DNA of 36,868 bases from Gammaproteobacteria bacterium. Its GTDB lineage: Bacteria; Pseudomonadota; Gammaproteobacteria; HK1. The position numbers and the translations under genes are program-made. A model generated the notes under the pieces. The model did not search any database, was not told where the DNA came from, and saw nothing but the letters and a program-made list of their open reading frames with translations. Where the stretch lies: the NCBI GenBank assembly GCA_022826505.1, contig JAJDUQ010000205.1:1-36868 (forward strand), read 5' to 3'. This document shows, piece after piece, positions 16,789 to 24,417 of the stretch. Position 1 is the stretch's first letter. Every line of letters starts with the position of its first letter.

Positions 16789-18867
16789 ATGTCCCGGGAC
16801 CCCCGTTACGACGTTCTGTTCGAGCCGGTGAGGATCGGCCCGGTCACCGCCCGCAACCGCTTCTACCAGGTGCCCCACTGCAACGGCATGGGGCGGCTCC
16901 ATCCCACCTCGATGGCGGTGATGCGCGGGGTGAAGGCCGAGGGGGGCTGGGCGGTCGTCAGCACCGAGCAGTGCGACATTCACCCCACCACCGAGACCGC
17001 CCGCGAGGTGCGGCTGTGGGACGAGCGCGACATCCCCACCCTGGCCCGCATGACGGAGCTCGTGCACCGGCACGGGAGCCTCGCATCGATCGAGCTCACC
17101 CACATGGGCTACCACGCAAGCAACCTGACGAGCCGCGAGGTGCCGATGGCGCCGAGCGCGCGGCCGGTCGACGGAATCCACCCAATCCATGCGCGCGCCA
17201 TGACCAGGGCCGACATTGCCGACTACCGTCGCTGGCACCGCCGCGCCGCGATGAACGCGAAAACGGCGGGCTTCGACATCGTGTGCGTGTATGCAGCCCA
17301 CGATCTCTCGCTCCTCATGCACTTCCTCTCGCCGCGCCACAACCACCGCAGCGACGAGTACGGAGGCTCGATGGAGAACCGCGCGCGGCTCCTGCGCGAG
17401 GTCATCGAGGACACCAAGGAGGCGGTCGGCGACACCATGGGCGTCGTGGTGCGCTTCGCGGTCGACGAGCTGATGGGCGAGCGGGGCATTCTCGCCGAGC
17501 GCGAGGGCCGGGAGGTTCTGGAGATGCTGGGAGAGCTTCCCGATCTCTGGGACGTCAACTGCAGCGACTGGGACAACGACTCGATCACCGCCCGTTTCTC
17601 CGAGGAGGGCTTCCAGGAGCCCTACACCCGCTTCGTCAAGCGGTTCACGTCGAAGCCGGTGGTCGGAGTGGGACGATATACCTCCCCGGACCGAATGGTG
17701 AGCCTGATCCGCAAGGGCGTACTGGACATGATCGGCGCGGCGCGGCCCTCCATCGCGGATCCGTTTCTGCCGAAGAAGATCGAGGAAGGCCGCATCGAGG
17801 ACATCCGCGAGTGCATCGGATGCAATATCTGCGTGTCCGGCGACAACCTCGGCGCGCCGATGCGCTGCACCCAGAACCCGACCAAGGGAGAGGAGTGGCG
17901 CAAGGGCTGGCACCCGGAGCGCATCCCCGCCCGCGCCGGCGACGAGCGCGTGCTCGTGGTCGGGGCGGGCCCCGCCGGGCTCGAGGCGGCGCGCGCGCTC
18001 GGCCAGCGCGGATACGAGGTGACGCTCGCCGAAGCGGGTACCGAGCTCGGAGGCCGGGTCGCGCTGGAGAGCCGTCTCCCCGGCCTCGCCGCGTGGGGAC
18101 GGGTGCGCGACTGGCGCGTGAGCCAGCTCCACAAGCTGCCGAACGTCGAGGTCTATCGAGCAAGCCGCCTCGACGCGGCGCAGGTGCGCGAGACGGGCTG
18201 CCCGCTGGTCGCGATCGCCACCGGCTCGACGTGGCGCCGCGACGGCGCCGGGCGCCACCACGACCATCCGATGCCGGGCGCACTCGAGCGCCCCGATCGG
18301 GTGCGCACCCCGGACGACATCATGCGAGGCGCAGCGGTCGAGAGCCCCGTCGTGATCTTCGACGACGACCACTACTACATGGGGGGCGTGATCGCGGAGA
18401 AGCTGGCCGCCGAAGGGCACGACGTGGCGCTGGTGACACCCCAGAGTCTCGTCTCGGCCTGGACGACCTTCACCCTGGAGCTCCGCCGCATCCAGGTCCG
18501 CATGCGCGAGGCGGGGGTGAACGTGATTGCGAACCACGCGGTGAGCGCGCTCGGCGACGCCAGCGTGACCATCGAGCCCGAGTACGGAGGCGACCCGTTC
18601 GAGCGTGCCTGCGCCACCCTGGTCCTCGTGACCGCGTCGCTTGCCGCCGACGCGCTCTACCACGCCCTCATGGAGGACGAGGCCGCGCTCGCGCAAGCCG
18701 GAATTCGCCGCGTGACCCGGATCGGAGACTGCCTCGCTCCGGGCACCATCGCTGCCGCGGTGTACGGCGGCCACCGCTACGCCCGCGAACTCGGCGAGGC
18801 GCGGCCCGATGCCATGCCCTACCGGCGCGAGTTGGTGGAGCTCGGCGCCGACTTCACGATGCCTTGA
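16789..18867 (+). CDS. Trimethylamine/dimethylamine dehydrogenase-like iron-sulfur flavoprotein
   Basis: A 692-residue protein related to trimethylamine dehydrogenase over its full length: an Old Yellow Enzyme barrel (1-340), a 4Fe-4S site (C342, C345, C348, C360 in CIGCNIC...RCTQN) and a dinucleotide-binding module (GAGPAG at 392-397). C31 in VPHC matches the cysteine that binds FMN covalently in TMADH, and Y168/H171 match active-site Y169/H172. The aromatic amine-binding bowl is changed: Q61 stands where TMADH has Y60, and the tryptophan in the CISRW segment is absent. It probably oxidatively demethylates a methylated amine or betaine other than trimethylamine. The ATG at 16789 matches the family start MSRDPRYDVLFEP. 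It is divergent from the dioxygenase remnant. Confidence 0.9.
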   Translation: MSRDPRYDVLFEPVRIGPVTARNRFYQVPHCNGMGRLHPTSMAVMRGVKAEGGWAVVSTEQCDIHPTTETAREVRLWDERDIPTLARMTELVHRHGSLASIELTHMGYHASNLTSREVPMAPSARPVDGIHPIHARAMTRADIADYRRWHRRAAMNAKTAGFDIVCVYAAHDLSLLMHFLSPRHNHRSDEYGGSMENRARLLREVIEDTKEAVGDTMGVVVRFAVDELMGERGILAEREGREVLEMLGELPDLWDVNCSDWDNDSITARFSEEGFQEPYTRFVKRFTSKPVVGVGRYTSPDRMVSLIRKGVLDMIGAARPSIADPFLPKKIEEGRIEDIRECIGCNICVSGDNLGAPMRCTQNPTKGEEWRKGWHPERIPARAGDERVLVVGAGPAGLEAARALGQRGYEVTLAEAGTELGGRVALESRLPGLAAWGRVRDWRVSQLHKLPNVEVYRASRLDAAQVRETGCPLVAIATGSTWRRDGAGRHHDHPMPGALERPDRVRTPDDIMRGAAVESPVVIFDDDHYYMGGVIAEKLAAEGHDVALVTPQSLVSAWTTFTLELRRIQVRMREAGVNVIANHAVSALGDASVTIEPEYGGDPFERACATLVLVTASLAADALYHALMEDEAALAQAGIRRVTRIGDCLAPGTIAAAVYGGHRYARELGEARPDAMPYRRELVELGADFTMP

Positions 18868-19054
18868 CGCGGCGTGAGGGCTCCCGATTGCAGTCCCCAG
18901 GAAGACGGAGAAGTGGAAGTCGTTCCGAAAGCGGTAGAGGTCGCCCCGCGATGTCGGTGATGACGCGTTCGCCCTGGGCGTGAAGCGCGCCGGGCACGAG
19001 CACGACCGCGGCGAAATACGCGGCGGCTCAGACCCGCGATACGGGTGGTTTCAT

Positions 19055-19255
19055 CGAAGTGTCCACCTGCACCGGTCCCGCAGCCGATGTCGAGCACGCG
19101 GGTCCGCGGCCCGACGTCCGGCACGAGCCCGAGGGCCCGGCGCGTGCTCGCTGCTTTCCCCGGACCCTGTACGGAGATACGGATTCGTAGATCGCGGGGG
19201 CAGCCTGTGCGACCGAACGCGACCAGTTGTTCGCCTTCGATATCACGTTGAGCAT
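19055..19255 (-). pseudogene. SAM-dependent methyltransferase fragment, frameshifted
   Basis: Two minus-strand frames together give the N-terminal part of a class I methyltransferase. NNWSRSVAQAAPAIYESVSPY comes from about 19235 down to 19170, and after a frame change GPGKAASTRRALGLVP and TRVLDIGCGTG follow, down to about 19055. The SAM-binding motif I is intact, but the sequence turns into unrelated codons immediately afterwards, and no later methyltransferase motif is found. The stretch 18868-19055 also lacks a supported gene. Confidence 0.6.
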
Positions 19256-19485
19256 CGGCGCCGGGGGCGACTCCTCCATTCGCCATGGCTCCACCTCGAG
19301 GCCGGAGAAACGGAAGCTCTCAACGTCCGGGTACGAGTCCCGGGGGATACTGCGAGCTGACGCGCATCGTCCGTCCGATTGCCCAAGGGATGAAGCTCGA
19401 GGGAGCGTCGCACTGCAGCGGTCTCCGAAGGGGCCTCCACCCACGCGAGAGCATCACCGTATGGCACGCACCACCAGCCCTTCAC
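19243..19485 (-). CDS. Hypothetical small protein
   Basis: An 80-residue frame starting at a GTG with a near-perfect ribosome binding site (GGAGGT, four bases upstream). The first 45 residues (KGWWCVPYGDALAWVEAPSE...) have balanced composition and look coding. The last 30 are rich in R, S and T and may follow a frameshift. I do not recognise the family. It lies just upstream of the methyltransferase fragment, with which it overlaps by a few bases. Confidence 0.35.
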   Translation of the reverse strand: MKGWWCVPYGDALAWVEAPSETAAVRRSLELHPLGNRTDDARQLAVSPGTRTRTLRASVSPASRWSHGEWRSRPRRRCST

Positions 19486-19599
19486 GTGGACCTCCGTTAT
19501 TCACCCGGCTCCGAGGGATGGCGACCGTACAGGGGAATCGAACACCGAGCCACCGAGTCCCAGGCAGGTGTGGCATCCGGGAAGCCGACTCGAACACCG

Positions 19600-19773
19600 A
19601 TGAAGGATGTTCGGCCCGGACCCTCATTGCGAGAGGTGCAGTTTCCATTTCCGGGAGAGGGCTCCTCGTCAGGCGAATTCGAAGAGGCCGTTGCATGGAT
19701 GCGGGGTCGACTGGACCGCTTGATGAGCACAGTCCATCCGAGGCTGCAGCAGGTGATTTCGGAAAGAGCATGA
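19600..19773 (+). CDS. Hypothetical short protein (possible C-terminal fragment)
   Basis: A 57-residue frame whose last 35 residues (SGEFEEAVAWMRGRLDRLMS...) read like a genuine amphipathic helical protein. Upstream in the same frame the translation becomes implausible, so this may be only the end of a decayed gene. It is convergent with hicA. No family is recognised. Confidence 0.25.
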   Translation: MKDVRPGPSLREVQFPFPGEGSSSGEFEEAVAWMRGRLDRLMSTVHPRLQQVISERA

Positions 19774-19992
19774 ATTCCAGGCGAGCTGGCGTGATGCCGG
19801 GCGACACTCTTGAGAATGCTCGACGGCGTCTTCGTGCGGATCGGATCGTGCAGCGGGACCACCTCGTGGTGTTCGCCCCCCCGCCTGGGTCGTGATCCGT
19901 ACGTGCGAGCCGCGCTGGCGCACCTTCTCGTTGCCCAAGCGGCGCAACGCCGTCACGAGGGCGCCGCCGCTCACGTCGCGCGAGAGCCTCAA
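19745..19992 (-). pseudogene. hicA: HicA-type mRNA interferase, frameshifted in a G7 run
   Basis: The toxin half of a hicBA module. From a TTG at 19992 that overlaps the hicB stop (TTGA), the protein reads RLSRDVSGGALVTALRRLG and then GSHVRITTQAGG, the dsRNA-binding-like HicA fold with its catalytic histidine in GSH. At the run of seven G on the minus strand (19876-19882) the frame is lost; removing one G restores GEHHEVVPLHDPIRTKT and then SILKSVARHH. The extreme C-terminus is also eroded. The gene is therefore broken, or phase-variable, or mis-sequenced at the homopolymer. Confidence 0.8.
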
Positions 19993-20207
19993 GCCACGAG
20001 GACCTCGTCGCGCACGTAGTGCAGCCGGATGAGACGCGGACACTCCATGCTCTCGTCGAAGTAGCAGTCCACCGCTTCGCGGACGTTGCGCCGGAGCTCG
20101 TCCATGGTGTCGCCCTGGGTGTGGATGCCGAAGCCGAGGGCGCTCGCCGAATACCCGCCGTCGAGCTCGTCTTCGCTGACCTCGAAGATGATTTCCGTCC
20201 CCGACAT
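19989..20207 (-). CDS. hicB: HicB-family antitoxin
   Basis: A 72-residue antitoxin of the short HicB type: a partly degraded RNase H-like fold (IIFEVSEDELDGGYSASALG, then IHTQGDTMDELRRNVREAV) and an acidic, aromatic C-terminus ending IRLHYVRDEVLVA. It would neutralise HicA and probably repress its own operon, although no DNA-binding domain is visible. The ATG at 20207 is the family start. Its stop overlaps the hicA start by four bases. The partner toxin is frameshifted, so the antitoxin may be a leftover. Confidence 0.85.
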   Translation of the reverse strand: MSGTEIIFEVSEDELDGGYSASALGFGIHTQGDTMDELRRNVREAVDCYFDESMECPRLIRLHYVRDEVLVA

Positions 20208-20741
20208 CGCTCGCTCCGTTCCGCTTCGCCTTCGCTTGGCGGATTCTACGGCGATCGGCGTACGGGCGAACCCATTCCATGACGCGGTGCGCGTCGAACC
20301 GATTCCCGGCCGGCGGGGCATTCTGCAACGCTTCCGGTTTCAGGCCACAAGGGTCACCGTTCCGAGCCGACGCGCCCGCCGTCGATGCCGGCGGACAAGG
20401 ATTGCGCGATGTCGCGCGCAGGACAGGAGCGCGGTTCCCCGGGCCCCTACGGCCCGGTGTCGGGGCTGGGTTCCTCGTGTCCATGGCGCTCGTCGGAGCT
20501 GCGGTTGCGGTGATCGTACCGACCGCAATCGGCTACGCCGCGAGACATGGCGAGGGTGAGCACGCCGGTCATGTTCGCAACGGACACGCCCGTCAACGTC
20601 CGCCCCAACGACACGGCGGCGCTTGCTGTCAGACCTCCCTGGGCTCAGTGAACCGGCCAATCATCGCCGTGCGAGGCTCGCGCCGCTACATTCCCATGTG
20701 GACGGGGGAGCCCCGCGAGCGAAAGCGACCGAAAGCACACG
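20208..20741. other. Gene-free stretch upstream of hicB
   Basis: These 534 bases between hicB and the next plus-strand genes hold no supported gene. One plus-strand frame near 20462-20560 encodes a hydrophobic segment (VSMALVGAAVAVIVP) that could be a relic of a membrane protein, but it has no plausible start or continuation. The promoters of hicB and of the small operon at 20742 should lie here; none is clear. Confidence 0.4.
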
Positions 20742-20981
20742 ATGGGTTCTGTTGCCGACAAGATCACGAAGAAGATCGTCTCGTCCCGCGGGTCGAAGGT
20801 CGTCGATCTGGCGAGCTGGCGGGAGGGCAGGAAGATGGCCCTCGAAGCCGGTCTCGGGGACGAGGGTCCGATCCCTGCCAAGTTCGCGGGTCTTGACCCG
20901 TGCCACGGCATCTACGCTTTGGCGGAGAACGTCGCCTCCCTCATGGCCGAATCCATTTCCGGGATGAGAGAAGCGAGATGA
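20742..20981 (+). CDS. Hypothetical protein, first gene of a two-gene cassette
   Basis: A 79-residue soluble protein with no recognised family: a basic N-terminus (ADKITKKIVSSRGSKVVDLA), a central KFAGLDPCHGIYALAENVAS segment and a helical C-terminus. Composition is balanced, unlike the arginine-rich shadow frames of this genome. Its stop overlaps the next start as ATGA, which argues that both are real and translated together. Confidence 0.55.
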   Translation: MGSVADKITKKIVSSRGSKVVDLASWREGRKMALEAGLGDEGPIPAKFAGLDPCHGIYALAENVASLMAESISGMREAR

Positions 20982-21163
20982 AGGAGAAGAGTCCGGGCGG
21001 GACGGATGACGCGCTCGGTCATCTGATGAAGTACGGTCCGGATCCCAACCATTGGAACGAGTACATTCACTGCGCCTATTCGGGACATCGGCATGAGGCG
21101 ATCTTTCTGGCCGGTATCCCGGACATCCGACAAAGCCTTCCCCATGCCTCAACCCATCGGTAG
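20978..21163 (+). CDS. Hypothetical protein, second gene of the cassette
   Basis: A 61-residue protein starting at an ATG that overlaps the preceding stop (ATGA). It contains HLMKYGPDPNHWNEYIHCAY and GHRHEAIFLAGIPDIRQSL, rich in His, Trp and Tyr with one cysteine. No family is recognised. Its 3' end is convergent with, and two bases from, the decayed AddB-like gene, so the C-terminus may have been altered by the rearrangement there. Confidence 0.5.
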   Translation: MKEKSPGGTDDALGHLMKYGPDPNHWNEYIHCAYSGHRHEAIFLAGIPDIRQSLPHASTHR

Positions 21164-21164
21164 T

Positions 21165-21854
21165 TCATCGGAGACGTCGAACTCTGCCTTGCATCGTCCA
21201 ACTCCGAGAGGCAGGCGTCCCGATTCCGATGTCGCGTGAAAGCGTTCGTCCACGGGGTGATGCAGGGGACGATGGCACAGAGCGAAGCCGGCCGAAGCTC
21301 GGCACAACGCGGAGCTGGCAACTCCATTCCACGGTGCCGTCGGCGATGGCGAGCAGCCGTGACTGCACTCGGGCGAGGTCCGACCCGTCCCGACCGGCGG
21401 GGGCAGGAGCGAGCCCGGGCGCCAGTTCACAAGGCAACGCGTCCAGCACCGACCGCCAAGCGTAGGGTAGTGCGTCCGCCGACGCATGCAACTCCACGCA
21501 GTCAATCTGCGCGACGCGCTCGCCGAGCGCCGCCGCGACGCTCCCGAGTCGCTCGCCGGGGCTGGGCGGCACATTGTTCCTGGCAAGCGCCTCCACCGCG
21601 GCCATGTCGGTGAGCCGGGCCGGCGCGGTGTCGGGGAAGGTCCCATCCCAGCCGGCCTCGTGCCACCGGGTGCGCCACCCGAGGAGCGTGCGCGCGACGT
21701 TCATTGCGTCGACCTGAAGTGAGCGGTGGAAGAAGCGGTTCGGCGCCGAGGCGTCGCGCAGGCACTGGAGATACGCAAAGGCCGCCTCGCTCGGATGCGC
21801 AACGGTGGGCGGGAGTCCGATCGGCGGGCTGCGAACCATGCCGACCGGAAGCAA
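21165..21854 (-). pseudogene. AddB/PD-(D/E)XK-type nuclease-helicase gene, N-terminal fragment
   Basis: The first 170 or so residues of the 229-residue frame resemble the N-terminus of AddB-like PD-(D/E)XK family proteins (RSLQVDAMNVARTLLGWRTR, AGWDGTFPD, then LPYAWRSVLDALP). Full proteins of this kind exceed 800 residues and keep a nuclease domain at the C-terminus, which is absent here. The last 50 residues are low-complexity and probably out of frame. The start is a TTG at 21854 or the ATG at 21839. It is divergent from the AAA ATPase gene, with a perfect palindrome between them, so both may once have formed one regulated unit. Confidence 0.6.
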
Positions 21855-21872
21855 GTGGCGGTGGCGAATTCA

Positions 21873-21893
21873 ATACGTCCGGATTTGACGTAT
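21873..21893. promoter_or_regulatory. Perfect inverted repeat ATACGTC-N7-GACGTAT, candidate operator
   Basis: Two 7-base arms separated by seven bases lie in the 82-base space between the AddB-like fragment and the divergent AAA ATPase gene. TTGACG within the right half (21885-21890) could be a -35 element for the ATPase gene, so a bound regulator would block it. No regulator gene with this specificity can be named from the window. Confidence 0.5.
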
Positions 21894-21936
21894 CGGTGCA
21901 GTAGCCTGAATCCGAATCGGAACGCCGGAGACAGCG

Positions 21937-23787
21937 ATGCTGACCGCATATGAACGACACCTGCTTGCCGGCTATCTCGCGAATGCGGCCTCGAGGCTTC
22001 ACCATCTGAACGAGGAGGCATCCGCGCTGGCCACGTGGATCGCCGAGCGGGAGAACCGGATCGCATTCGGGAGCAAGAGGAGACGACATCGTCATCGCCG
22101 GCTGGAACTTGACGCCGACGAGGGGATGTCGGCGCCCAGGCTGCGTCGTCTGCAGCAGGAATTGCGAGAGGAATGGTCGGCGACGAACGGGACGCGATGC
22201 GATCGCACCGGCCGGCGTCTGCGCCGCCTTGCAAGGACAACCGACCTTACCCGAACCGACGTCAGCATCCTGGAGCTTCTGCTGCGCTACCAGACGCAGC
22301 CGATCATCGAGTCGATGGTCGACGACGTGTTCGGTCGAGCCGGAAGAAACATCAACGCCCTCAACCTGAGGGGACGCGCGCTGTCCGCACTCCTCGGCAT
22401 CTCGGCGGGCACGGTCCACCGCCGATTCGCGAACGGCGCACCGCTCGTTCGCTCGGGGCTCGTCTCCATCGACAACGACGGCGATCTGATTGTCGTCAGC
22501 CGCCTGCACCGAATCACCACCGCGCCCGGCGATGCAAGCCTGGACGTGCACCACCTGCTGCTCCCGGCGGCGTCTCCGACCGAGCTCGAGTGGTCGGACT
22601 TCGACCACATCGCCCGGGACCGAGATCACGTCGAGCGATTGCTGGCCGGGGCGCTGGGTTCCGGCGCCACCGGCGTGAACATCCTCCTCCACGGACCTCC
22701 AGGCACCGGCAAGACCGAGTTCTGCAAGGTCCTGGCCGAACGACTGGGAGTGACGTTGTTCACCGTCGGCGAGGCCGATGATGACGGCGACGAGCCCGCC
22801 CGCGGCGAACGGCTCCAGGAGCTTCGGCTCGCCCAGCGTCTGCTCGCCCGGGACCGCGGCTCTCTGCTGCTCTTCGACGAGATGGAGGATCTGCTCGCGG
22901 ACCCGCTTCCGCAGTTTCCGATGTTCGGGCGCTTCACCCGCTCCGGCTTGCGCCACGGTGGCTCCAAGGTCTACATGCACCGGCAGTTGGAGCAGGCGCC
23001 GGCACCCACACTGTGGACCATGAACGACGCTGCGGGCGTCAACCCGGCGATCCTCCGGCGCATGATGTTCGCCCTGGAGCTCCGCCCGCCGACCGCCCGG
23101 GTCAGGGCGCGAATCTGGATGCGGCAGCTCGAGCGCAACGGAATCGAGGGGCAACCGCACGAGGCCCGGGCGCTTGCCACGGAATTCGAAGCGTCCCCGG
23201 GCATCGCCGCCGGCGCCACCGCCGCGGCGCGACTCGGCGGGGGCGACATCGAGACAGTGCGATGCGGCGTGCGCAGCCTCTCTCGAGTGCTGTCCTGCAC
23301 GAAGCCGCCCGAGGGGACGCCGACCCGTTTCGATCTCGCGCTCATCCGTGCGGACGTCGACCCTTGCGTCCTTGCGGAACGTCTCGTGCGAAGCGGCGAG
23401 CGGCGCTTCTCGCTGTGTCTCCAGGGGCCGCCGGGGACGGGCAAGAGCGCGTTGGTTCGCTACCTCGCGGAGCGGCTCGGCCTGGAGATCATGCAGCGGC
23501 GGGCATCGGACCTGATGTCGATGTGGGTCGGGGGGACGGAGCAGCGGATTGCCGCGGCGTTTGCCGAGGCGCGCGATTCCGAGGCATTCCTCGTCTTCGA
23601 CGAAGCCGACTCGCTGCTGGCCGACCGGCGGCTCGCCCACCGGGGCTGGGAGGTGAGTCAGGTCAACGAAATGCTCACCTGGATGGAGAGCCATCCGCTG
23701 CCGTTCGCGTGCACGACCAATTTCGGGGAGCACCTGGTGTTCGCGGCTACCGAAAAGTGCGGACAAATGGTGCAGATCAAGTCTTGA
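21937..23787 (+). CDS. Tandem AAA ATPase, 3'-truncated
   Basis: A 616-residue protein with an unrecognised helical N-terminal region (1-210, basic around residue 50) and two AAA modules. The first has Walker A GPPGTGKTE near residue 250 and Walker B LLLFDEMEDLL. The second has GPPGTGKSA near residue 497 and LVFDEADSLLADR. The second module stops soon after ACTTNFGEHL, before the sensor-2/arginine region, and ends with about 16 unrelated residues, so the 3' end is missing. The join near 23737 is also where CRISPR-associated sequence begins. The ATG at 21937 has GGAG seven bases upstream. The pairing with an AddB-like gene hints at a nucleic-acid or defence role, but this is inference. Confidence 0.8.
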   Translation: MLTAYERHLLAGYLANAASRLHHLNEEASALATWIAERENRIAFGSKRRRHRHRRLELDADEGMSAPRLRRLQQELREEWSATNGTRCDRTGRRLRRLARTTDLTRTDVSILELLLRYQTQPIIESMVDDVFGRAGRNINALNLRGRALSALLGISAGTVHRRFANGAPLVRSGLVSIDNDGDLIVVSRLHRITTAPGDASLDVHHLLLPAASPTELEWSDFDHIARDRDHVERLLAGALGSGATGVNILLHGPPGTGKTEFCKVLAERLGVTLFTVGEADDDGDEPARGERLQELRLAQRLLARDRGSLLLFDEMEDLLADPLPQFPMFGRFTRSGLRHGGSKVYMHRQLEQAPAPTLWTMNDAAGVNPAILRRMMFALELRPPTARVRARIWMRQLERNGIEGQPHEARALATEFEASPGIAAGATAAARLGGGDIETVRCGVRSLSRVLSCTKPPEGTPTRFDLALIRADVDPCVLAERLVRSGERRFSLCLQGPPGTGKSALVRYLAERLGLEIMQRRASDLMSMWVGGTEQRIAAAFAEARDSEAFLVFDEADSLLADRRLAHRGWEVSQVNEMLTWMESHPLPFACTTNFGEHLVFAATEKCGQMVQIKS

Positions 23788-23812
23788 GGTGATCTCGACA
23801 CCGAGAGCTTCC

Positions 23813-23848
23813 GCTTCAATGAGGCCGCGGCATAAAACCGCGGAATTC
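23813..23848 (-). CRISPR. Single type I-G-like CRISPR repeat (no array)
   Basis: A 36-base unit with the features of type I-C/I-G repeats. Read on the minus strand it starts GAATTCCGCGG, has a CCGCGG-TTTTATG-CCGCGG stem-loop, and ends GGCCTCATTGAAGC, the common 3' handle ending ATTGAAGC. It lies about 240 bases downstream of cas2, on the leader side, in the orientation expected for the first repeat. No second copy is present anywhere in the window, so neither a spacer nor an array can be defined. It could be up to two bases longer at its 5' side. Confidence 0.65.
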
Positions 23849-23850
23849 AG

Positions 23851-24060
23851 GGTCCGCGCATCTCCCCGAAAACGTGGGAAAAAATCACGGAGATTCGAGC
23901 GCTCCCTCGATTCTTGCGCGCGACGCCCATGCCATGAGGTTGGAATCATCTCCATCTTGTTAAAGAACACCAAGAATACAACAAGTTAGCATGCTTCGAG
24001 CGCTACCGTTGCATGCTGCATCACTCGAGTGCTCGCGACACTGCGGCGAACGACCCCTGC
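23851..24060 (-). promoter_or_regulatory. Putative CRISPR leader between cas2 and the repeat
   Basis: About 210 bases downstream of cas2 on the minus strand contain the most AT-rich sequence of the region (around 23945-23985, with TTCTTTAACAA, a string I associate with leaders) and an A/T run near 23878. No gene fits here. Promoter hexamers are weak, so the transcription start of a crRNA precursor cannot be placed. Confidence 0.5.
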
Positions 24061-24088
24061 ATCACCACGATCGTCTCCTATCGACTCT

Positions 24089-24379
24089 TCAAACGATGAT
24101 GGGCTCCCGCGCTACCGCATCGAAACGCTTGCCCAGACTCTCGACCCGCGGCGAGACCTTGTCCGTCGGCCCCAAGTCGACAATCAGGACATGATCATCG
24201 CCATGATGGAGCAGGCTGTCCAGATCGGAGACCATCTCCACGCGCCGTCTGGCGGTCAGACGGCACTGGAACACCGAAAGCTGCAACCATTCACCATACC
24301 CTTGCATCGTCCGAAAGACCTTGCGCCACCGGCGGCGGCTGGCGATGTCGTAGGTGACGATGTATAGCCGCTCGGTCAT
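24089..24379 (-). CDS. cas2: CRISPR adaptation protein Cas2
   Basis: A 96-residue Cas2 of the ferredoxin-fold family that bridges two Cas1 dimers during spacer acquisition. The first strand YIVTYDIAS carries the conserved aspartate (D11), followed by RRRWRKVFRTMQGYGEWLQLS and FQCRLT. The ATG at 24379 gives the family start; a GTG six codons upstream is also possible. It lies 38 bases after the cas4-cas1 gene and is the last gene of the cas run. The leader-like region and repeat follow. Confidence 0.95.
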   Translation of the reverse strand: MTERLYIVTYDIASRRRWRKVFRTMQGYGEWLQLSVFQCRLTARRRVEMVSDLDSLLHHGDDHVLIVDLGPTDKVSPRVESLGKRFDAVAREPIIV

Positions 24380-24417
24380 CCCCGGTTTCCGCTCCACACT
24401 TCGGCCATTGCCCGTCC

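Noticed and set aside
23741..23764. A possible degenerate second CRISPR repeat (CGCGGC...TGCGGA)
   Set aside because: Only short GC motifs match. The conserved ATTGAAGC end is absent and the distance to the real repeat does not give a normal spacer length.
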